From contig NC_080051.1 of NCBI RefSeq assembly GCF_026212465.1, positions 15,731,178 through 15,795,177 of the forward strand: a stretch of 64,000 bases of DNA. Direction: 5' to 3'. The position numbers and the translations under genes were made by a program. Within the stretch, counting starts at the first letter, position 1. Each line of letters begins with the position of its first letter. The notes under the pieces are model-generated. The model searched no databases. It saw only the letters and a list, made by a program, of their open reading frames with translations, and was not told the DNA's origin. The stretch comes from Amaranthus tricolor (taxonomy: Eukaryota > Streptophyta > Magnoliopsida > Caryophyllales > Amaranthaceae). Of the stretch, positions 23,080 through 33,695 are shown one piece after another.

Positions 23080-23300
23080 TCAGAGACGTATTTTAAATTT
23101 AGCCCATTAAAGATTAATATTCACTTATTATATTTTTAATGTCTATTTACATTATTTTTAATGTTTACTTATCATATTCTTAATGTCTACTTTGATATCT
23201 TAATTGTCTACTTAAATCATTCTTAATGTCAACTTACAATATTTTAAAAAATATATAATCGACTGGTTCAATAAAGATGGTCTCACAAAGAGACGGTGTT
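23080..23300 (-). mobile_element. MITE of the GAGACCATCTC family
   Basis: On the minus strand this closely follows the copy at 32326-32583. It has a GTCTCTTTG...GAGACCATC end, then a run of about 23-bp imperfect units of the form AAGTAGACATTAAGAATAT, then a GGGCTAA..ACGTCTCTGAC end. Confidence 0.65.
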
Positions 23301-24276
23301 TGTGTATGGCAATTGTTCTTAAGAGAAAAATTAGAGTGCTTAGTGAACACTTTGTTTTGGACAGAAATATTATTCAATAAATCATTGCTTTACATGGCAA
23401 TTGTTTTAAAGAGAAAAATTTTAGCGGTTAATGAACATTTTCCTCACTCTTTTATTGCTTAATCTTAATTTTCACTCTTAATTTAACAGTTTTTTCTCTA
23501 TTAGAAGTCCACAAAAGATAAAAGAGTTACGTAGTTATTTGTAATCATGAACATTTTTGTCAAACAATACATTTAACTTATAAAATTAAGATAAATTAGA
23601 AATAAAATGTAAATAGTCTTTAAAATTGAATTTATGGTCCAAAATTGAGACAGAGGAATTGAGATGTCTATACTTAACCCAATTAATTAAAATTGTGTAT
23701 AACTCAACCTGACTCAAAATTACCCGACATATAAAAAAAACAAATTAATATAGCCACATATGTAACAAATTTAAAATTCTTAATCTTAATCTTTTGATAA
23801 ATTAATTCGAATTTTCAATTCAAATTCATAATCTGTTGGTTATCCTTTCAAACATTCTTTAATTCCTAAGATTTTTTTCCAATTTTGTAATTTTTTTGTC
23901 AAAAATTAAACTTTAAAATATTTTTTTCTTTAAAAATTCTTTTATAAGCCCTAAAATATTAAATTATTATTTTATATTATGAAAAGTAAAATTGTATTAT
24001 CATATTTACAATTGTGTTAAAAAGTTCGTTTTAATTTCATTTCCTTAAACTAACTTTAGTATTTATTATTTTAACCTTATAACTTTGATTTAATTATTTT
24101 ATACCTAAAAATTAGCCATATTTTATTATTAAAACTTTTCATCCAAATTAAAACTTTTCAAGCATTCAACCAAGGTCTTGCTTATTGTGTACTTGTTGTG
24201 TGGGCATGGTAAATAAAGAAACCTAAATAACATCATATAAAATCAAATAAGTTTGCAGACCTAATAATATAACATA
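23301..24276. other. No recognisable gene
   Basis: Strongly AT-rich spacer. The words ATGGCAATTGTTCTTAAGAG and ATGGCAATTGTTTTAAAGAG recur at about 23306 and 23395, a short local duplication. Nothing else is supported. Confidence 0.35.
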
Positions 24277-24990
24277 TTATTTGATTAAAGTAAAGGAAAG
24301 ATACCTGATAAGTTGATTTTGTAAAATCCAATTATCGTCAATATAGTGTGCTATCACAGCCATGTACCCTTTTCCTTGATTAGTGCAAGTCCACATATCA
24401 CTTGTGAAAGCAATCCTAGATTTGTTCCTCGCTAAAACTTTTTCTAATCGACACCTTTCTTCATTGTATTCCCTAAATATATCGGCTTTCACTGTGTTTC
24501 TTGAGATCACTTTAAAATCAAGATTCAAACTATTAGAGTATCTCTTAAATCCAATATGATCAACCATAGTAAGAGGATACTCATGATTCACAATCATGCT
24601 GACTAATGCATTTCTAGAATATTGTTGATTAAACTTGTATTTGCTACCAATTCCTAATGTATTTGGAGAATTCTTCATAGTTGGTTTCAAAAGTTGTTGT
24701 TTCACATCTACATAGTTTTTCACTTTCAAACATCTTTTCAAATGATCCTTTAGATGTGTGGTTTCATTTTTACCACCACCAATAAACAACTTCTTACAAT
24801 CACTACATTTTGCTTTTATTTCTTTACAAACTTGTACCTGAGTAAAATGTTTCCATACAGCAGAAGTAAGTTTCCTACCATTAGCACCAATAATACAACC
24901 CTCTCCACATTCAACATCTTCATTATTTTCGAAATTAATTATTGGAGTAATAGGAGTTTTCGGACTAGGTATTTCATTCTCAAATTCCAT
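24277..24990 (-). pseudogene. hAT transposase, N-terminal part with BED zinc finger
   Basis: A 237-codon frame begins MEFENEIPSP. A BED finger spans about residues 40-87 (KLTSAVWKHF, C62 and C65, then HLKDH and C87). Residues 190-216 read RIAFTSDMWTCTNQGKGYM, the start of the catalytic core of plant Ac-like (hAT) transposases. The frame ends soon after, at LQNQLIRY. Full-length family members are about 650-700 residues, so the C-terminal two thirds, with the remaining catalytic residues and the dimerisation domain, are absent. A donor-like CAG/GTATCT at the end leaves a spliced continuation possible, but I see no downstream exon. No terminal repeats or target duplication were found. Confidence 0.8.
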
Positions 24991-25249
24991 CCCTATTTAA
25001 ATAAAAAATAATTATATACTAATTCAAAAAACAATTATTGGAGTAATTGAGTCCATGGCTAAAGCAATAGTTAATGGAACCTTTTTAGATGTGATCAAAG
25101 AACATGGAAATGCTGAACTTCAATCTTGAATGTATTCTATATATAGACAAACTTTCAAAGCTAAATATTAAAAAACTAAAGCTAAGAAGGACAAAACTTT
25201 CAAAGCTATGAACAAAAGTATTCTATATATATAGCCTTACTAATATCAT

Positions 25250-25830
25250 TTAAATCATCAATCAAATTCTTACCCATAACAAGATTCAATGACAATCATA
25301 CAAAATTAACACCAAACTCATAAACTTAGTAAAATTTAATTAGATACTAGGAAGATTACTTAAAGTAAACTTAAGAGGCTTACAATGGGGTAATAAGAAA
25401 AGAGGGATGAGGTGATAAGTGTTTGATGTAGTGGTGGTGCACAGGAGGGTCAAGACACCGCGGTGGGCCTTGGTGGTAGTGCAGACAGCCGTCACTGCTG
25501 GTGGTGGTGCACGAAAATGCAGCAGGTGCTGCTGTTTTGTAGGCGGGTGTAGCGGGGCTGCTTCTACTAGGCTGCTTCTGACGGGCTTGGTGCGTGCATG
25601 GAGGCTGCGGCTGCTGCTGATTGGTGGTTGTGCGGGCTGCCGGCTGCTCCTTGGTGGCTGTGGCGGCTCACAGAGGTGAGGGAAGAGAAGAGGAGAGGGA
25701 AGGAAAAGCAGTGAGGCAGTGAGGGAGTGACGGGCTGACGGCTACAAGCAAGAGCCAAGAAATAAGGGTTTCATTCATACTACTCCTTGGTCCTTATCCT
25801 TGTTATTACTATTATCAATTTTTTTTTACT
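25250..25830 (-). repeat. Copy C: partial copy of the A/B repeat
   Basis: 25255-25340 matches copy B around 8815-8885 (AATCATCAATCAAATTCTTACC and CATAACAAGATTCAATGA-like words). It leads into a GC-rich leader-like segment (25420-25740) placed as in copies A and B. Termini with TGTAACACC are missing, so this is an internal fragment. The open frames in the GC-rich part are low-complexity and not conserved between copies. Confidence 0.55.
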
Positions 25831-26690
25831 CTTATGTCAACGTGAATGAAGGGCTAAGATTGAAATCATTTTGAAATCAATGGTTAAAATCCAAAATTCA
25901 TGTGGCATTCATAGTTGTATGCAATTAATTATTGAAAGTTTTTAAGGATTGATAAGGTGGACATTATCAAAACCATTCATTCATCCACATTACACATCAT
26001 CAGTGACTTAAATTTAATTGATGGTAAATACTATTTAAATGAATATTTTCTTAAAAAAGCTAATTAGCAATAAAATTGAATAAGAATTATTTAGAATTAT
26101 GAGGTTATTAAATAACTTATATATAAACATAATTAAATAAAATTTGAATTCGTTATAAGTGGTTAATTTTCGTTTAATTCATAATAAATTGACAACTTAC
26201 AAGTTACAATTAAATCTTTAATATACTATCGATGAAGTATCTATGTAAGACTATAAGTCTATGATAGTCTAATAGATTGTTTTGATTAGTTTTGTTCATT
26301 CAACTTGATCAAACTTACAATATTCAATCTCACTTACAATTTAACGACGTAGCTTCAAGTCCATATTAGACAAGTTCCAATTAAATCTTTATTAAACGAT
26401 CGATTAAGTATCTAATTGATTAATATTAATTAATATATAGACTAATATTTCGAATAGTTTATTTTAGTTAGTTTTAGGTTTCATTATACTTAAAAAAAAC
26501 TTCAAAACTATGTACGACTATAAGTCTATAATAATCTAATCGATTGTTTTGATAAGTTTCATTCACTCAACTTGATTAAACTTATAATATTTAATCTCAC
26601 TTACAATGTAATTAGTCAATCAGATAGTCAGATGTCAAGTTTGCAATTTTTGTTAGAATAAAATTATTTTCTTATAAAGTTCAAATTTTT
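25831..26690. other. No recognisable gene; local repeats
   Basis: AT-rich spacer with a diverged direct duplication. GACTATAAGTCTATGATAGTCTAATAG-like sequence and following words occur at about 26249 and 26516, and TTAAATCTTTAATATACTATCGATGAAGTATC-like words at about 26212 and 26376. No coding. Confidence 0.4.
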
Positions 26691-26930
26691 CAAAATATAA
26701 AAATGTCTTAAATTAAAAGTTGAGTCGGATGTCGGGTCGAATCGGGTCAAGTCGGAGTCGGTCGGATTATCGGATTTTTTATGAGGTCCGGCTCCGGTCC
26801 AACTCTAAATCGGACTCGGATTATATAATCGGATTCGGAGTCGGATATTTTCCACCTCGGAGTCGAATTTGATTAAAATCCTCGGATCGAGTCGGATTAT
26901 AGGCGGATTCGGACTGAATTGTCATCCCTA
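26691..26930. mobile_element. hAT-like terminal region, right end only
   Basis: Dense CGG and TCGGGT, TCGGATT words end abruptly in AATTGTCATCCCTA. Inverted this gives TAGGGATGACAATT, a common plant hAT terminus. It abuts the truncated gag of the chromovirus. The left end and an 8-bp target duplication are not visible. Confidence 0.5.
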
Positions 26931-26938
26931 GTAACAAC

Positions 26939-27860
26939 ATGGTCAATTCCATCAAACCGCAAAGTATGATTCCCAAGTTGCAATCTCCTTCTTTTGATGG
27001 GAGTAATCCTAGGATGTGGATCAAGAAGTGCAGTAGATAATTTAACTTGTGCAATATAGCTGATGAATCAAAAGTGGAGTTAGCTTCATTATACATGACT
27101 AATAATGCTGAGAAATGGGTCACTAGTTACTTAGCAGTAAAGAAAGAAATGATTGTTGAGTGGGATGATTTCATTTTAGATGTTGTTGCAAGGTTCAAAG
27201 ATGATGAAGGTGAATAGGTTGTTGAACACTTCCATAAACTGGTTCAAACTGATTCTTTAGAGAATTATATTGATCAATTTGAGAATGCAAGATCAGTATT
27301 ACTGCAGAACCAACATGTGCTTTCAAACCCATATGTTCTTGAGAATTTTTTGGCTGGTTTGAAAGAAAATGTGAAGCCCTTTGTCAGAGCCTTTAAACCT
27401 CAGAACATGACTGAAGCTATTAGATATGCAAGACTTCAAGAATCTCAACTGAAAGCTTGTGCACAACAACCTACCCAAAAACCTAATCAAAATTTAGCCT
27501 ACCCTAAACCTTCACACAATAATTACCATGTCAACTCACAAAACCCCCCCCCTGTTGCCTAATCCACAATCAAACTTTTCTTCAAGATACCCACAGAAAC
27601 CCTTACCCCATATTCCAGCTGATATTAGGGCACAAAAGATTGCTAAGGGCTTATGCTATAACTGTGATGAAAATTTTGATAAGAATCATAAGTGCAAATT
27701 CAAAGAACCCCAACTCTTTACAGTGGAGATTGCCAGTTATGATGGAGAGATAACTGCACTTGATGAAGAAACTCTTAGTTACAAAGAAGATAGTGGAGAT
27801 GTTAATCCAGGAGAGGAATCAGAAGTCCACATTTCTGTTAATGCTCTAATAGGAAATTAG
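26939..27860 (+). pseudogene. Chromovirus gag with CCHC knuckle
   Basis: From the first available ATG (26939) the frame gives PKLQSPSFDGSNPRMWIKKC, EWDDFILDVVARF and the gag core LENFLAGLKENVKPFVRAF. Stops lie at about 27038 and 27215. After a C-run frameshift at 27543-27551 it continues to the zinc knuckle CYNCDENFDKNHKCK and an acidic linker ending at 27860. In an active element this is the capsid and nucleocapsid. The N-terminal matrix-like part is missing. Confidence 0.8.
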
Positions 27861-29800
27861 AGTTTTAGTACCATGAGAGTTTTAGGGTTAATCCAAACAC
27901 ATCCAGTTCATATCTTAATTGATTCTGGCAGCACACATAATTTTTTTGGATATTGATGTAGCCAAAAAATTGGGATGTAAGACGGAACCAACACCTTCCA
28001 GTCTATTGCTGTTGCAGATGGGAATCATATTCCTTGTCAGTATAAATGCAAGAAGTTTCAATCGGTCATGAATAAGCAGATGTTTGAGACAAAGGTGTTA
28101 CTCATCTCCTTGGGGGAATGTGATATGGTTTTGGGGATTCAATGGCTGAGAACTTTGGGACAAATCAACTGGGACATTGAGAAGCTGCTCATGAAATTTT
28201 TCATTAACAAAGAAAGCTTCTCTTTAAAAGGCATTCCTCCTAGTAAACTAAAAGTGTTGCAACATGGCCCTAGTTGCAAGCTCCTCACTCAGGCATCTCA
28301 ACTATGCATGATTCAAGTGAGAGAGATTGGGGATATAAGTGACTATTCTTGTGAACAATCAGATCTGACTCAAGCTGAAACACAACAATTGCAGCTTATC
28401 AAAGATAAATACAGAGATATTTTTCAAGACCCTACTGAATTACCTCCTTCAAGGGGAGTGTTTGACCATAGAATCCCTCTTCTGTCAGATACGTCACCTG
28501 TGAACATTAGGTCTTATAGGTATCCAATAAAACAAAGGGATATCATTGAGCAGTTAATTCAAGAAATGTTGGACAGAGGCATAATTCGATGTAGTTGCAG
28601 TCCTTTTGCATCTCCAGTAGTGTTGGTAGGGAAGAAAGATGGCACTTGGAGGCTTTGTGTGGACTATAGGGCACTCAACAAACGAACAATTAAGGATAAA
28701 TTTTCAATCCCAGTTGTGGAAGAACTAATGGATGAGCTAGCAGGGGCTACAGTCTTCACCAAACTTGATTTAAGGGCTGGTTATCATCAACTTAGAGTAC
28801 ATGCAGATGATCTTTATAAAACAGCATTCAAAACCCACTCTGGCCACTATGAATTTCTTGTAATGCCTTTTGGCTTACAAATGCTCCTGCCTGCTTTCAA
28901 ATGTGGATGAACCAGGTTTTTAAACCTTTGTTGAGGAAGTGTGTGCTCATATTTTTTGATGATATATTGGTTTATAGTGATTCATTAGATCATCATTTTT
29001 ACCACTTGACTTTAGTCTTTGATTTAATGAGGCAACATCAAATGTTTGTCAAAGAAAGTAAGTGTGCTTTTGTGCAATCTAAAGTGGAATACCTAGGTCA
29101 CTTCATCTCTGCTTGTGGTGTAGAAACTGATCCAAGGAAGATTGCAGCTGTGGCCAGATGGCTAATTCCTCAAAATATCAAAGAACTTAGGAGCTTCTCG
29201 GGCTTAATTGGGTATTACAAGAGATTCATTCCACAATATGGTACTACATGCAGACCATTACATGATCTTCTCAAGAAGGGAGCTTATGCCTGGTCTGAGC
29301 AAGCTCAAATTGTCTTTGAAACATTGAAAAAAGCCCTGGTCACTGCCACTACCCTAGCAGAACCTGATTTTAGCAAACAATTTGTGGTTGAGACAGATGC
29401 TTCCAATTGTGGTGTTGGGGCTGTGTTGATGCAAGAAGGGAAACCTTTAGCCTACATTAGTAAAACTTTAGGACCCAAATGGTAAAGGCTCTCTGTGTTG
29501 AGAAGGAACTTTTAGGCATTGTGTATGTTATCCAACAATGGGAACAATATTTGCTTGGGAGTCACTTCTTGATCAGGACAGACCAAAAGTCTTAAATGGC
29601 TCTTGGAACAGAATATCTCCACACCTTTTCAACAATTTTGGCTCTCAAAGTTGATGGGTTTTGACTATGATATCCAGTATATAAGTGGTAAAGATAATCT
29701 AGCTGCAGATGCACTTTCCAGAGTTTCTAGTTCTGAGATTCTTTGCATGTCTATCTCTAAGGTAGACACTAATATTACTTCTCTGATCAAGAACAGCTAA
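27861..29800 (+). pseudogene. Chromovirus protease, reverse transcriptase and RNase H
   Basis: The aspartic protease motif is ILIDSGSTHNF (about 27914), with a frame change soon after. From 28068 the frame is open through the reverse transcriptase ([28 protein letters not shown]). It shifts near 28880 and continues from 28901 with the catalytic FFDDILVYS, YLGHFIS and the RNase H start (FVVETDASNCGVGAVL). Further frame changes at about 29484 and 29596 precede the RNase H tail (DNLAADALSR). Catalytic Asp residues of RT and RNase H are still readable. The breaks, not active-site loss, are what kill it. Confidence 0.85.
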
Positions 29801-29843
29801 CACTTAGACAACAATCTGATTACAATCGTGGAAGAGCTACATG

Positions 29844-29965
29844 CACTAGTGGAAAAAAAACGTATCTGCTGCTAATCGTTTGTTGCGGTTTTTTATATAC
29901 GCAGCAATAAATAGGAAAAAGAATTAGGCAAAAAAAAAAAGACAACAAATGCTGCGGTTTTAAGA
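29844..29965. mobile_element. CACTA-type terminal fragment inside the chromovirus
   Basis: Starts CACTAGTGGAAAAA, the classic terminal word of plant CACTA (En/Spm) elements. It contains the subterminal words TTGCGGTTTTTT, CGCAGCAATAAA and GCTGCGGTTTT. Chromovirus coding stops just before it and resumes at about 29970. The opposite CACTA end is not seen, so this is a remnant rather than a complete element. Confidence 0.55.
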
Positions 29966-29969
29966 TCTA

Positions 29970-31300
29970 ACTCAGTTCAAAGGGTTTACATTAAAGGATG
30001 GGTTACTAAGGAAGAAAGGCAGGATAGTCATTAGACCAGATGAACAATTAAGGTTCAAATTACTGCATTGACAACATTCTTCTCCAGAAAGTGGGCATGC
30101 TGGAAGAGACCTCACATTAAAAAGGATCAAATAACTCTTTCATTGGAAGGGTCTTCATAAACATGTAAGGAGATTTATTAAGGAGTGCTCCATATGTCAG
30201 GCTTCTAAATATGATTGTGCTGCAAGTCCAGGACTGTTACAACCCTTGCCTATTCCTGAGGAGGTTTGGGTTGACATTAGCATGGATTTTATAACAGGAC
30301 TTCCAAAATCCATGGGGAAAGATGTCATTTTTGTTGTCGTAGATAGGCTAAGCAAATATGCTCATTTTATGGCCCTTGCACAACCCTTTACTGCTATTCA
30401 AGTGGCTCAAGTTTTTCTAGACCATGTTTTTAAACTACGTAGGTGGCCTAGAAGCATTGTTAGTGATAGAGATCCTATATTCTTAAGCAACTTTTGGAAG
30501 GGATTGTTTACTCTACATGGTACAGATTTTTTGCTCTCTTCATCTTATCATCCTCAAACTGATGGCCAAACAGAGGTTGTCAATAGGTGTTTAGAGACAT
30601 ATTTGAGTTGCATGTGCGGTGACAAGATTAGGGAATTGTGTATGTGCTTCCACTGGCAAAATGGTGGTATTATACCCACTTTCAATACATCAATACAGGT
30701 TACTCCCTATGAGGTGGTCTGCAACCAAGCTCCTCCTACACATTTGCCATATCTTGCAGGTAATTCAAGAAATGATACATTAGACAGAAGCCTACAAAGG
30801 AGAGAGTTTATGATCCAATTACTCATATTTCACCTCACAAGAGCACAAGTCTGGATGAAGAATCAAGCTGATAAAAGAAGGTCTGATAGGCAATTTCAAG
30901 TATTTGATTGGGTATGGCTCAAGCTTCAACTTTATAGACAACACTCAGTCCAACACAGGCCAAATAACAAGCTGTCACCTAGATATTTTGGGCCTTTTCA
31001 GGTGCTTGACAAGATTGAGAAGGTAGCATACAAGTTAGCCCTTCCTCCAGATGCTAAAATTTACAATGTATTCCATGTGTCACAACTTAAATGGTTTCAT
31101 GGTCAACTGCCTGTAGTAACTCATTTACCTCATTGGCTCAATGAGCAGCAATCCCAAGCCTACCACACCACTTGCCATTCTGGACGGAAGAATGGTTAAA
31201 CATAATTATCAGCCAATGGGCCAATACTCAGTTCAATGGGAAGGATTTGAGGTTCATGAAGCAACTTGAGAAAATGCACCACAGTTTGAGGCCAAGTTTC
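29970..31300 (+). pseudogene. Chromovirus integrase and chromodomain
   Basis: The frame resumes with RIVIRPDEQLRFKLLH, then an H2C2 zinc finger (H..H and CSICQ at about 30187) with two stops inside it. It is open from 30246 through the core: [23 protein letters not shown] and [15 protein letters not shown], giving the D, D and E residues. [19 protein letters not shown] belongs to the C-terminal domain. After a frame change near 31150, the chromodomain reads [21 protein letters not shown] and EATxENAPQF, where the x is TGA replacing Trp. Chromodomains direct integration to particular chromatin. Confidence 0.85.
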
Positions 31301-31339
31301 CTGACTTTATGCTGCACCAGACTTGAGGACAAGTCTTTC

Positions 31340-31354
31340 TTAAGGGGGAGGGTA
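31340..31354 (+). other. Polypurine tract
   Basis: TTAAGGGGGAGGGTA immediately precedes the LTR start TGTTGTAGTC. This is the expected plus-strand primer site. Confidence 0.8.
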
Positions 31355-31647
31355 TGTTGTAGTCAGTAGCTCAAGTTCATGGTGTGTGCAAGGCACGTGT
31401 GTTTTTTAGTAGTTTGTTAATAAACTGTCAAGTTAGTTATGACAGTTAGAGTTTGTTAGTTAAGTTTATTCAATTGTTCATGTGTATATATAGTATTAGA
31501 GCTGCTGTATTTCATTTCATTCAATCAATAAAAATCATAAACTCTTCTCTCTTTTCTGTTTTCTTCTTCTCCTCCCTCTTACTTTTCTGTCCTTTATTAC
31601 TCATCAATTCATCATTCAAGATCAGTAGCTGTGGTGATTGTACCACA
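31355..31647 (+). repeat. Chromovirus 3' LTR
   Basis: About 293 bp from TGTTGTAGTC to GTACCACA (TG...CA). It has a TATATATAG box near 31482, AATAAA near 31529 and a CT-rich tract after it. The matching 5' LTR is absent from the window. Confidence 0.7.
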
Positions 31648-32065
31648 CCATAGAGAATTGCTGCTAGTATGAATTGGAGGGAGAAAGTTCGAACGGTTAT
31701 TATTTGTAAAGGCTATCTGTACTTTTTTCTCGCTGTCTCAGTATCATATCGTATGTTTTGTTTATAAATTGTGGAGAAATCGTGTTTACATTTTTAATAT
31801 AATAACCCTAATTTTTCGATTCAACCTGATTTCATTCAGTTTCTGGTTTTAATTATGCATTTCTGAATGATTTTTTGCATTTTAATTAGTAATTGTCTGA
31901 TTATTAAAGTGAATTCATGTGAGCAATTATTATATTTAATAGAAGTTCCTCAGTTTTGGCTGACATATATTCTAATTGTTTGCTGATGATTAATTAGGTA
32001 AGACTCGAGTTTCAACCCAATTTTTATGTTAGTTCATGAATGATAGGATCCTCCTTATAGTGCTT
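31648..32065. other. No recognisable gene
   Basis: Spacer with T-rich, intron-like composition. No supported exon. Confidence 0.35.
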
Positions 32066-32073
32066 ATGAGCGG

Positions 32074-32926
32074 CAGGGGCAAAGTTAGGATTTTCAGTTA
32101 AGGGGGTCAAATTGTCGATATACTAGCAAGTTATATAATATATAAAAATTAGTTAAACTATGAAAATTTTAAAATCATATAGATTGAAATTAACTTGTAT
32201 CATAGTAAAAATTATATTTAACAAAAGGAGTTAAAATTTTCCTATAATTACACTTTTTGGAAAAAAAATAAGTGTTTTTAACTTCATATATTTGCCTTTT
32301 AATTCTAAAACAAAAGACAAATTCTTGTGAGAGACGGTCTCTTTGAGAGACCATCTCTAACTTGGCTGGTCCATTATATATTTTTAAAAATATTGTAAGT
32401 AGGTATTAAGAATGATGTAATATATACATTTAAGATATTAAAAGTAGACAATAAGGATACGGTTAGTAAGCATTAAGGACAATGTAAGAAGACATTAAGA
32501 ATAAAGTAAGTAGGTATTCATCTTTAATCGGCTGGGCTTAAGATATGTGTCTCAAGAGACGGTCTCTTAAGAGATTAGCTGGAAAAAAAAAACTATTAAA
32601 ATTAAGATAACAAAAATATAAAGACACACACTAAAAAGGATGAATGTGAAATTATGGAAGATAAATAGTAATGACATTATAGTATAATTAAATTTATTAG
32701 TCTACTAAAAAATAGGAGTAGTAGTTTAAATTTGAGTTTGATTCATTACCTTAAATTACAAATATGTTATCTCAACCATTGACATATAGTAATTTTTGTT
32801 ACAATTGTGCACTCTTGAATTATATAATATATATTATTAACGGGGGCCGAAGCAACTATTACAAAGGATTGTATTTTCGGCAAAGGGATCGAGCCTCCGC
32901 CGGCGCCCGGTGTGGCTTTGCCTATA
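32074..32926. mobile_element. 853-bp non-autonomous hAT element
   Basis: An exact 8-bp target duplication, ATGAGCGG, flanks it (32066-32073 and 32927-32934). The left end is CAGGGGCAAAGTTAGG. The right end, inverted, is TATAGGCAAAGCC, sharing the GGCAAAG core. The interior is non-coding and contains a MITE. The right-hand 80 bp is markedly GC-rich (CCTCCGCCGGCGCCCGG). Confidence 0.75.
32326..32583 (+). mobile_element. MITE of the GAGACCATCTC family, nested in hAT
   Basis: Bounded by GTGAGAGACGGTCTC..GAGAGACCATCTC and TGTCTCAAGAGACGGTCTC, with about five imperfect 23-bp internal units (AAGTAGACAATAAGGATA type). It closely matches 23080-23300 in the opposite orientation. Confidence 0.65.
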
Positions 32927-33090
32927 ATGAGCGGGATATATTGTGTATAATGATGATGAATTGATAAATATATTTGTAGTCGAGCAAGGGATTTATCATA
33001 CTTTTAGCTAATTTTCAATCTCAATTCAATCGAGGGAGAGAATTGTCATTGGAGTAGGTAGTAAGAGATTGAATCAAAGATTATTATTAC

Positions 33091-33512
33091 TGATATAGAT
33101 CATCATGATGACAAGCATGATGAAGCTGCTTACTATGACTTCTCAGAGCTACATGATGCTTATGATCTGGCAAAGGATGACACAACAGCCATCAATATAC
33201 ACACTGATTTCCAGAAGGATCACAAGGAAGACCTCAGCTGATGTGGCAAACCCCAAAACTGATTTGTTATTCTGTTATAACAAATTCTCAGTTGTAACAA
33301 CGTTCTGTAACAAACTTTCTGAAATAAAGGAAGTTGTATTTGTAGAGTATCATTGATGTATAAATACTTAAGCTGATCATCATCGTAAAATGTGAATTGA
33401 TAATCATAAATTACATCAATAATAAGATTACTACTCTTTCTCTCTCTAAACTCTTTCTTTTTTCTTCTTTTTATCTAGGACAATTCTTCAGCAAAATCTG
33501 AAAATTGTAATA
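33091..33512 (+). repeat. Copia 5' LTR
   Basis: 422 bp, starting TGATATAGATCATCATG and ending AAAATTGTAATA. It is the partner of 37315-37738. AAATAC and TCTCTCTCTAAAC tracts in the 3' half are consistent with promoter and leader. Confidence 0.88.
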
Positions 33513-33526
33513 TGGTATCAGAGCAG
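33513..33526 (+). other. Primer-binding site (tRNA-iMet)
   Basis: TGGTATCAGAGCAG directly follows the 5' LTR. It is the standard minus-strand primer site of plant copia elements. Confidence 0.9.
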
Positions 33527-33695
33527 TTAGATCTGCCATTTATCAAATCTTCCGCATAAATTTTCAAGAAACATTGAATTTGTAGCAAAAACTGATCAAA
33601 GTCAGAATTCATTTTCAACATAATTGTTTAAATTCTCAAAATATTAAGCTTTTTTTTTATCTAAGCTTTTTTTTTCAGATTTTTCTTTCAGTCAA

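Larger units (their letters stand above)
26931..31647 (+). mobile_element. Ty3/gypsy chromovirus, 5'-truncated
   Basis: In order: gag with a CCHC knuckle, protease, reverse transcriptase, RNase H, integrase with an H2C2 finger, a decayed chromodomain, polypurine tract and one LTR. The 5' LTR, primer site and first part of gag are absent. The sequence begins at a hAT-like end at 26930. The chromodomain places it among plant chromoviruses, possibly Reina-like (weak inference). Several stops and at least four frame changes make it inactive, and a CACTA-type fragment is inserted between RNase H and integrase. Confidence 0.88.
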
